Positions 55,190-64,000 of a DNA stretch of 64,000 bases are shown here, piece by piece. Within the stretch, counting starts at the first letter, position 1. Each line of letters begins with the position of its first letter. Under the pieces are notes generated by a model that worked only from the letters and a program-made list of their open reading frames with translations, was not told the DNA's origin and ran no database searches. Origin of the DNA: Sabellastarte sp. h YS-2021 (taxonomy: Eukaryota > Annelida > Polychaeta > Sabellida > Sabellidae); contig OZ024933.1 of NCBI GenBank assembly GCA_964017235.1, positions 95,943,432 through 96,007,431 of the forward strand, written 5' to 3'. The position numbers and the translations under genes are program-made.

Positions 55190-56105
55190 TTTTTTTGTCA
55201 GTCATGAAAAGTGCTTATAACTCGCTTATTATTGGTCCTAGAGGTTTGCAATGTGAAACCAACTTACAGGAAATCATGGGCCGGGAATCTTTTGATATTG
55301 TCAGATTTGACCTTGGACCCCTCCTTCAAGGTCAAACGAGGATAGCCAAACTTGAAAGTGCTTATAGCTCACTTATTATTGGTCCTAGAGGTTTGGGATG
55401 GTAAACCAACACATAGGAAAATCATGGGCTGGAAATCTTCTGGTGTGGTCAGATTTGACCTTGGACCCCTCCTTCAAGGTCAAACAAGGATAGCCAAACT
55501 CAAAAGTGCTCATAACTCGCTTATTATTGGTCGTACAGGTTTGAGGTGGCAAACCAACTTACAGGAAATCATGAGCTGGGAATCTTTTTTTGTGGTCAGA
55601 TTTGACCTTGGACCCCTCCTTCAAGGACAAACGAGGATAGCCAAACTTAAAAGTGCTTATAACTCGCTTATTATTGGTCGTACAGGTTTGGGATGGTAAA
55701 CCAACACATAGGAAAATCATGGGCTGGAAATCTTCTGGTGTGGTCAGATTTGACCTTGGACCCCTCCTTCAAGGTCAAACAAGGATAGCCAAACTTAAAA
55801 GTGCTCATAACTTGCTTATTATTGGTCGTACAGGTTTGAGATGGCAAACCAACTTAAGGAAATCATGAGCTGGGAATCTTTTTTTTGTGGTCAGATTTGA
55901 CCTTGGACCCCTCCTTCAAGGACAAACAAGGATACCCAAACTTAAAAGTGCTTATATCTCACTTATTATTGGTCCTAGAGGTTTGCAATATGAAACCAAC
56001 CTATAGGAAATCATGGGCTGGGAATCTTTTGATGTGATCAGATTTGAGCTTTGGCCCCTCTTTCAAGGTCAAATGAGGATAGCCAAAATTAAAAGTGCTT
56101 AGACA
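55190..56105 (+). repeat. 150-bp minisatellite, about 6 copies
   Basis: The unit is GTGCTTATAACTCGCTTATT, ATTGGTCCTAGAGGTTTGC, AGATTTGACCTTGGACCCCT and CAAGGTCAAACGAGGATAGC, repeating at about 147-150 bp from about 55210 to 55950. Two variants alternate (GGTCCTAGAGG and GGTCGTACAGG). Confidence 0.92.
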
Positions 56106-56251
56106 TTTACTTAGTGTCAGTACAAGTTGCCCCCATAAACACTTATGCCCCCTCCCCACAGGGGTATATTTGTGTCAACCATAATACTCGGTATGTCACG
56201 CTTCAACCATGTCCTGTCCGGGGATACACTGCGTCGAGATTCAATCTCTAG

Positions 56252-57450
56252 TTATATATACTTTTACTTAATGTGCTATTTCCATTGACAGCTATACTTC
56301 AATTGATAAATCTTAGAACTTCATAATTTTTAGCTTAATGGTTAATGCAGTCTTGATATTTAATTGCCTTGTTTTAATGCTTTATCTTTAAAAACATTTT
56401 CTCTTAGACGTTTTCTCTCCTTAAACATTATTAGGATCTTTATATGACTAACACTGTTTGCTCTAAAAGTCTTCTGATCTTTTTCTGTTTCACTTGTTCT
56501 TTATCTCATAGTAATTTTCACCAAATTTCAGGAGATGTTTAACTCAGAGATACACAGCTGATTAGGTTTTTGAGAGTATCTGGCAACAGTGGTTGCCATG
56601 AAAATGATTTTAAGATTTTTGGATCTTAAATTTTGTGGGTGTTATACAGCCGAAATGTAAACACCATTTTTCATCACTTTGTCCCCTTCAACTATGTGAG
56701 AGTTCTTATATGTGAATGAGCTTGTGGGTCCTGTGTATTTCTTAAAGCATTTAAAGTTGTTCCTTAGATTTTTCCAAATCTCAATGTTGTTGACCATTGA
56801 GTAGTATCTGCGGGTTTGGGTTCATGTCTGTCAAAGCTGGCTGTTTTATGTATTTATTATTATTATTTTTTTTACATTCCTGAATATTTAATATTTGAAA
56901 TCTGTATTTTTAAGATTTGTGTCCGCAGGAGCAATTATAAGTTCCAGTTTTTATTCTAGACCCCATTATCTTATCCAGGTGGTATATCCACTTAAATTAT
57001 GTATCTTTTTTGGTGTAGAAAATAACAAAGTTACTGAATTTAAAATATATTTGTAAAGAACAAATGGCTAAGAAATTCCTGAGACTTCACCTAAAAGATT
57101 TTATCAGGGAGATTTGGGTTTCACCTTAGTGTACAGTTCATCATAGTGGGCAGTTGTAAGGGTGCAGAATAGCAATTCATCTTAGCTTGTCATGATTCTG
57201 CACTAAAATCAATGGACATCCACAAACAAGAACATTAGAAACTCCATTATCTGGTCTTCTGTTATTACCACCATGGAGGTATTAAATTCATCACCATTAT
57301 TTGTCTATTTCTTTGTTAGCCTGATTATGTAAATACTACTGGTCTGATCTTCATCGAAAAAAGATGTGTCTTAGCCCAACTTAGATCCCATTAAATATTA
57401 AGTGATCCAGACCAAAAAATGAGCATTATCTGTTTACAAAACAATATTAA
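56252..57450. other. AT-rich sequence, nothing recognised
   Basis: No exon, RNA gene or tandem repeat that I can support. Confidence 0.35.
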
Positions 57451-59115
57451 CAAGAGGAATGCTTGCAAAACAAAGCAACTGTTTTTGCCATCAAAAGTAA
57501 AGCCTCCCGAAAAGGAGAAATAATGGCAGCTTAATCATGTAAGAAAGTTCTGCTTCTGTAGTTATCTTGGATACAGTGTGTTTCAAAAATTTGATGAAAT
57601 TGCTCTATCTTGCACATTTAGGGAGACAATTAAGGTGTTTTGCACTTGTTGTCACAAATTTGAAAATTGACAATGACCCCCATTTTTTGGAAGGGCATTT
57701 TTTTGTTTGAAAATTGGGTAGAGTAGATTGCTTACATACCCAAAGAAATTGCTCTATCTTGCACGGTTATCAAGAATTTTGTGTTTTACATTTTTGAAAA
57801 AAATTTGAAAATTCAAAATGGCCGCCATTTTTTGGCAAGTGAAATATTTGTTGAAACTTGGAAAGGCTTGTCTTCACAGATACTGTGTGGGTCAAAATCT
57901 ATCTGACAGGGTTTTCAAGGTACAAGCATTTTTGTGTTTTGCAATTTTTGCGGAAAATTCAAAATGGCCGCGATTTTTGGTGGGACAAAATTTTTTTGAT
58001 AATTTCGTCAGCTAATCAAGTTACCCTATGGGTCAAAAATTTTGTATAATTGCTCTGTCTAGCACAGTTTTCGAGATACAAGCATTTTTTGAAAAAAATT
58101 CGAAAATTCAAAATGGCCGCCATTTTTGGCAAGTGAAGTATATTCGTTGAAACTTGAAAAGACTAGTCTTCACAGATACCCTGTGGGTCAAAAATTTTGC
58201 CGAAATCGCTCTATCTCGAACGGTTTTCGAGATACAAGCATTTTTGTGTTTTGCGATTTTTGCAAAAAATTCGAAAATTCAAAATGGCCATTTTTGCGGG
58301 ACAAAAATTTTTTGAAAACTGGGTCAGCTACTCAGCAGAGGTATCCTGCAGCTCCGAAATTTTGTCGAAATTGCTCTATCAAGCACGATTTTCGAGATAC
58401 AAGCATTTTTGAAAAAAATTTGAAAATTAAAAAAGTCTGCCATTTTTGGAGAGTGAAATATTTGTTGAAAGTTGGAAAGGCTAGTCTTCACAGATAACCT
58501 GTGGGTCAAAAATTTTGCCGAAATCCCAACTATTAAATTTTTATTTTATGAAGAAAATGGTTTCAAAAAGTACGCATATATCATTTAGTACTGTTCTATA
58601 TGTGTACCTTATGAGCCTATATTTCCAATTTTGTGTTTTCGACAGTAGTTAGTTTAGGTACCCTATGAGTCGAAAATTTTGACGAAATCACTCGATCTGA
58701 CACGGTTAAGGAGATACAAGCAGTTTTGTGTTTTACTCGTTAAGAAAATTGTTAATGTTTAATAATCATCAATAACTCCATCATTTCTTAACCTATCCCC
58801 GCCAAAATTTAATGTCGCCCAGATCTTTATATGAGGAAGTATTTTCTAAATTTCAGGTAGATAGATAAAATGCTTCATAAGTTATCATCCAGACAAGGAC
58901 GCCCTTCCAAAATCACATTTTGATCATGTGACCTCTCTGAATGGTGAAAATGTCATTGCAGCATATTCAGAAAAATTTCCCAGGGCTATTGCATACACCT
59001 GCCAAATATGAAAAGAATCTGCCTTATGGCTGCGAAGCTATTGCAAAAAGAAAATGCAGATCCGGCGGAGTCGCTTCGCCCATATACAAACAAGCATCCC
59101 TCGTGGGACGCTTAA
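57451..59115 (-). mobile_element. Helitron-like element, family II, copy 4 (reverse orientation)
   Basis: Read on the minus strand it begins TTAAGCGTCCCACGAGGGAT, continues with the family leader (CAGGTGTATGCAATAGCC, GAGAGGTCACATGATCAAAA) and then diverged monomers with AAATGGCGGCCATTTTGAA-type boxes (+ strand at about 57817, 57962, 58110 and 58285). Sub-terminal TCCTTTTCGGGAGGCTTTAC and the end CTCTTGTT (one change from CTCTAGTT) close it. Confidence 0.65.
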
Positions 59116-59719
59116 TGATCCAGATTTTTCCTATTTACTTATTACTGGCCATTTTTTCTTTTTGTTTTTTGTTTTTTTCTTTTAAATCATACATGGTTTG
59201 GTAGAGGTATGCATTCTCTGAGTGCTCTTTTAAGAATATTCAGCTGTAGGACCTGATTTATACTCCCAAGGATATGTACTTCCCTTTTGTTATGTACTTC
59301 ACAGTCTCTTTTTTTTTCAACTCCTCGATTATCCAACCATGTTGGGAGAGCATGAACCTGGTTGGATAATGGAGGAGTGTTATTTTTATGTATATGCATA
59401 TTACATAGTTCATTTAAATAAAACATATATTGTCTTATAATATCAGTTACATCAAGCTCACAGAATTCCATGGCATATCCTGTTTGTGAATACATGTATT
59501 ATAAATGATATTACAGAAGAGTTTGTATGACCCTGGCTCCTGGAACAGGATGTTAAACACTAACTCGCACTTTGTCACATCTGAAAGCTGTCAAGAGTAA
59601 CTTTTCACCCCCTCTCAAAAATTACAAACCAAAGAAATTGCCTCCTCAAACCAGGAGTGTTAAAAGATTCCCAAGACCAGGTGCTTGTGTTTATATAGAA
59701 CCACAGACAACTTGGCAAC

Positions 59720-60200
59720 CTGGTCTCCTGCCAACTCAGACCCATTTGATACAAAGTCGGCCCTTTCTAGAATTCATCCCCACAAAATCAGCCCTGTGGT
59801 TATACAAAGTTTACCTGTTTATATGAGAATGGCCTTGGCTTTCAAGCAGTCCATCCTAAAAATTAAAACACCTCTGGAATCCTACACACAGATTTACAAG
59901 TGTATTACATAAATGATGACTGCATTTATAAAATAGCTAATGAATACGATGAAACACTCTCAAGAACATTACTCTCATAATGTTAATCTAATTTAAGATT
60001 ATCTTACGCCCTGTCAATTGAAAACTGAAAAGAATGATACCTAAATTATCAGAATCCATCCATAAATATTTTATGTGAATTTTAAGTTTGAGAATTGGTC
60101 GGACTTTGTACAAGAACACGGCCGAGTTTGTTATAGATGAGGTCAAGTTGGCAGGGGTTGAGTTGCCAAAGGTCTGAGTTGACCAATTCCTTTTATATAT
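59720..60200. repeat. unclassified inverted-repeat pair
   Basis: CAACTCAGACCCATTTGATA and ACAAAGTCGGCCC near 59725-59765 have diverged inverted counterparts near 60090-60180 (GTCGGACTTTGTACAAG, AAAGGTCTGAGTTGACC). A related phrase is at 50325-50410. This is probably an old element; boundaries are uncertain. Confidence 0.35.
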
Positions 60201-60385
60201 ATCGACTAGAAATACCCGTAAAATAAAAACATGGAGGTTCATGTAAACAAATTGTCAAATAAATGATAAATAGTTGTAAAAGCAAACTGTGTGGAAAACC
60301 AATCTTAGGATAGACAAACTTGATGAAAATTAGGTTTATCCATACTCTTTATAGAATAAATGTCTTTATAGTTTTCATGGTTTTA

Positions 60386-60725
60386 GGGCTGCAGAAAAAT
60401 GGCATCGAGCACTCGCCCTCTGACAACCTGCCCAAATTCGAGTAACCGCGAGATTTAGTATCTACCATTCGAAATCTTCTGTGAACCAAATAGTCGGTTC
60501 CGGAAACGAAACTTTTGAAGAAAAACGTCTTCTATTTGATCATATATTACAGAATATGGAGTAAATTGTATGTTTTCAAGCGAAAATAACAACTTTAATT
60601 TACACAAGCGTTTGATTATGTGGGCGATAATACAATACCTCGCGAGTAACCGAGTTTTTAAAATGGACTCGAGTACAAGCCAAGATCGCCTCGTACACAG
60701 AGGCTCGAGTACTCGTTCGCAGCCC
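60386..60725. mobile_element. hAT-like MITE (340 bp) with 8-bp target-site duplication
   Basis: The ends are GGGCTGC and GCAGCCC, with further inner inverted similarity (CGAGCACTCG against CGAGTACTCG). The flanks TGGTTTTA (60378-60385) and TAGTTTTA (60726-60733) match in 7 of 8 bases, the target-site length of hAT elements. No transposase frame is present. CpG content is higher than in the flanks. Confidence 0.75.
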
Positions 60726-61349
60726 TAGTTTTAAGAGTACCTGTACATTAGTTTTCACTCAGATTGTTAACAGAGTCCATCCATTTTTCCATTTCTGAGT
60801 ACCCAGTAGCCCATCACAGCCCGACCTTAAACTGTATGTTACCACAAGTTGCTAAAGGTTAGATTAAATTGCTGGGAAATTGACAATAAAGTAATTAAAC
60901 TTTATCTGGGCAAGCACTTATGAGCAACAAGAGAATTAAGCTCTGTGAATGATTTCTATTTGACAAAAATCAAGCCAATTAATAGTTGGGGGCAAAAACA
61001 AAATCATGGGCTTTCAAAATAGAAGGAAAGTATCTTGGAAAATTCATTTTTTATTTTTCACCTGTCATAATTTATGAAACTTTTTACACACATATACAAG
61101 TACAAAGCTTTAGTTTTAAATAAAATTTGATGAACAGCTTTACCGTAAACATAGGTAGCTACAAAGATCACATTTCAGTTGGAGACACTGCTGTATATAG
61201 TTATTACAGCAGCAACAATTTCCAAAACTAATGCATTCATCGGTTGACAGTCTTAAAGAAAAATTTATTTTCACCTGGAAAAACATGAATATTTCCAAAA
61301 CTTGTCTGATGGCACGAAAAAACTGCATTTTAAATAGTTATATTTAAAC

Positions 61350-63392
61350 ATTCATATCATTATTTATTATCAAACTTTATTCAAGTCTACCATAACAAAA
61401 AATAGGACAACGTTACAAAAATGAAAACAAAAAGGAAGATCATAAGTATACGAGTGGCATATTTAAAAAGTACTTAAATATACAATGTAAAAAAAAAAAT
61501 TTTTTTTAAAAAAAAAAAAGAAAATTTAAAAGGACATGAAAAGGAAAGCAAAAAGCTCATATCGGACACTGCTGGGTACAGGTTAATGGTGTGTTCAAAT
61601 GTCTAGCAATAAAGAGCAATACTGCCTTTACAATAACCTAGTGATCGGCTTACTTCAATAATGCTTACATAACACATGCAGAACAAGCCAGATGCTTTGC
61701 AAAAATCTAGCAACTTTTGATGACTAATTCATAGTATATAGGCATGTACTGAGGTATTAAGAACTTTACATTTATATTCATCTTTTCATGACGATTTTCT
61801 AGTTTTGCATTCAATGAATTATCTACAGATCTTGGGCATGCAATCAGAAAAATGCAGATGTGATCTAGTTGAACAAATAAAAGTTTAAAAACATTTTCAT
61901 CTCAGATTCAGAATTTTCCCTTTATCTCAATGATCTCTACAAACAAGTTATATGGGATAAGCTGCACACCAAACTAAGTAGCTGTAGTAAAAACACTGAA
62001 TTTTTCCCAAAACAGAGTCTCAAACAACAATGCAAGAATGTTTTCTTATTTAATTTTTTTTTTTGGATCATCACACACTCCAATTTAACAAAGACGTTCT
62101 AATTGTCCCACCATGATAACAATTCACAAGATCACATCAGATTTTTTTTTTCTGATTATTTCAAAATCATATATTGTCCCCATCAGAGGTCTTTCCTGAA
62201 CAAATTGCATGAACATATGCTAGTAACACCAAACAATTTTACATAATAAATTACTTTTTACTTTTTTATACGCACCTTTCACTGGGTGGCAGTGTTTTTC
62301 TTAATGTTTCACCAAAAATTATACAACAATAATAATGCTTATATTTCCTCTCACGCTTCGGTTATAACTCATTTATTATTATTTCCCAAAATACACATTT
62401 AAAAAAGGATATTTTTTAAGAAAAAAAAGTCCTACATATCACAAAATTCTTCAACATTTAAGACTTTTCTCATTAAAAAACTTTCGAGAAAATTTAAATC
62501 TAAGATATGTGGCAGACTAATTGTTGGTAGGGAGAAGTTTGCAGATTTTTTTTTATCGTACACGCAGATCAGCCTTCACCAGTACCATGTTGCCAAATGT
62601 CTAGTGATGCAAAAAGATGTTTACATAAGCAAGATTTTGCTTCAATCTTGATTCCAGACTATTATTGATAGACTTTATTGATTAAGCTTATGAACAATAA
62701 AATAGATATATTAAAAGAAAAACAAAGAATCAGTACTTCAGAATATAAAACATTCTTGCAAGACATCTGAAATTGTCTTCGACCTTTTAATCTAAAATTG
62801 TTTTAACGAATTGTTTTGATTTAATTAAACCCATTGGACCTGCGTTTCCTATCTTGAATAATTATAACTGGGCCTTCAGCTTAAAAGGTAATGTACCCCA
62901 GACTGTTTTCAGTTTCATATTTTCGAAAAACCGGTTAATCTACCTATTAGATCTTAACCACATACACAAACTGTAATACATCTGCATATGAAGGCAATTT
63001 AAAAACCAGGCAATATATATTTGACACAACAAAACTAGCGATTACAGTAAAGTTTCCACAAGTAAAACCAATGCCAGCCACTTTCAGTTAATGAATTCAG
63101 TTAAATAGATCTGAACATCAGACAAAGCTCCACACGTGCATAACTGGATACTAGCCATATAACTTTAAGGAAATCTTGTGGATACCAGAGGTTCTAGTTA
63201 TACAAAATCTACTGTATCTCTTATGTTTTGCATTTTCAAAAACCAATCTGAAACTGTCATATTGGGTTTTGTGTCATGTACTATATCTGGATATGAATCC
63301 TATGTAAACCCAGGCACACTGGAGGTATGTATTACTGTAATCCCACTGGTACTGGTGAAAGTAAATGGCGCATTGAAGAAAAGTTGGCCTCT
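61350..63392 (-). other. candidate 3' UTR of the minus-strand gene
   Basis: AT-rich, free of the repeats seen elsewhere, and directly downstream of the minus-strand stop codon. AATAAA on the minus strand is present at 61376-61381, among other places. The extent is inferred, not shown. Confidence 0.35.
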
Positions 63393-63569
63393 CTAGGAAG
63401 CCACGGCTTCTGGCTGATGGGAGGAGCTTGTTTCTTGAGGCTTCATTACATCCGGCAATTCTGGAGGTGTTGACAGTGGTGCCACATCCAATGGTTCAAA
63501 GTCTCCATCTGAAGGTGAGAGAATTTTTTTTAACAGGTCTGCCATGTTTAAGGAAGATAACCCAGCAAA
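63393..63569 (-). CDS. terminal coding exon of an unrecognised gene
   Basis: On the minus strand the acceptor TATTGCTCAG precedes VFAGLSSLNMADLLKKILSP, then SDGDFEPLDVAPLSTPPELP and a Ser/Gln-rich tail ending EAVAS, with stop TAG at 63393-63395. The composition (acidic-hydrophobic, Pro/Ser-rich) resembles a regulatory or activation tail, but I do not recognise the protein. The open frame extends upstream to 63749 without obvious exon character, so the splice acceptor is the preferred boundary. Upstream exons would lie beyond 64000. It converges with NIPSNAP tail to tail. Confidence 0.5.
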   Translation of the reverse strand, partial: FAGLSSLNMADLLKKILSPSDGDFEPLDVAPLSTPPELPDVMKPQETSSSHQPEAVAS

Positions 63570-64000
63570 TACCTGAGCAATATGCATCAAGGTTACATAC
63601 AAGTTCGAATTTTTACAAGTTATAACTTGTAAAACATCACATTTAAAATCTAATAGCAAAATCAATATTCCATTTCTTTCTCCAGGATGATGCAAATCAG
63701 CTTGCTTCTCTAGTGAAACCATATCAATGTCCTCTAAATTCCAATCCATCAGAACATAAGGAGCAACAATTTTTTTTTAAATTTTCAATCTATCAGAAAA
63801 TGCAAGACAAAAGTCTATTTGATAGATTAAAAATAGTATCAGAAATGTCCATACCCCATAACGTGGGGAAATAGGGTTTAACACCATGAGTTATAGAAGA
63901 GATCAAGCAGTACAAAGATCTCGAGACTTTCAAAACAATGCAAGTTATGTTAAAGATGCAGGAGAAATATGTATACTAAGAGTCAAAATGAAGCAATTCA

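Larger units (their letters stand above)
53801..56251 (+). mobile_element. Helitron-like element, family III
   Basis: The left terminus GTATCCCTGGAC forms a hairpin with GTCGGGGATAC. The inverse GTCCGGGGATAC recurs sub-terminally at 56216-56227 and the right end reads CTCTAG before TT. It has a leader with CAAATTTGGTATGTGGGT, a duplicated block (53980-54125 and 54577-54720) separated by a GC-rich segment, and a 150-bp array at 55190-56105. It is the same architecture as families I and II with different sequence. Confidence 0.65.

Noticed and set aside
55063-55868. Overlapping open frames with repeated FDLGPLLQGQTRIAKL
   Set aside because: They are produced by the 150-bp tandem unit being close to a multiple of three. 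The repeat explains the apparent protein repeat.
59187-59495. 102-codon minus-strand frame between NIPSNAP and the next gene
   Set aside because: No domain or splice context. It overlaps sequence adjoining the reverse family II element and has random texture.

Overview
The window is AT-rich nuclear DNA from an animal, most likely a mollusc. Three things suggest this: spliced genes with GT-AG introns of 1-10 kb, tRNA-derived SINEs and CR1/L2-like LINEs, and Helitron-like non-autonomous elements with minisatellite cores of the kind known from bivalves. The species cannot be fixed from sequence alone.

Layout. Positions 1-5.2 kb hold a decayed BEL/Pao-type LTR retrotransposon: gag end, protease, RT, RNase H, integrase, pol C-terminal domain and a 3' LTR candidate. 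From 5.2 to 15.5 kb there is repeat-rich sequence with SINEs, three CR1/L2-like LINE remnants, small inverted-repeat elements and degenerate minisatellites. From 15519 to 49755 (+) lie the exons of a NIPSNAP1/2-type gene, a mitochondrial NIPSNAP-domain protein. The first (targeting-peptide) exon was not found. The reading frame was followed exon by exon through consistent splice phases to the family's terminal SPLQ and a stop. Its introns are filled with mobile DNA. From 49.8 to 61 kb come the probable NIPSNAP 3' UTR, another SINE, and two further minisatellite-bearing elements. Near 63.4 kb is the terminal coding exon of an unrecognised minus-strand gene, so the two host genes are arranged tail to tail.

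The most interesting host feature is a cluster of three homologous 95-nt cassette exons in NIPSNAP (31494-31588, 35016-35110, 38525-38619). All have the same length, the same phases and aligned protein sequences. Read on paper, using none of them, or two of them, gives an early in-frame stop, while using exactly one restores the conserved C-terminus. This is the signature of mutually exclusive splicing. At least one decayed copy (34837), and probably a second (38417), lies just upstream of a functional copy.

The most interesting mobile feature is a set of at least three element families with different ends but one architecture: a left-terminal hairpin, an inverted copy of its arm sub-terminally on the right, a core of 130-170-bp tandem monomers, and a right end of CTAG followed by TT. 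One element is inserted in another, which exposes its boundaries. The cores carry about 45 copies of a palindromic ATGGCGGCCAT-type box, some organised into 339-bp and 676-bp higher-order repeats.
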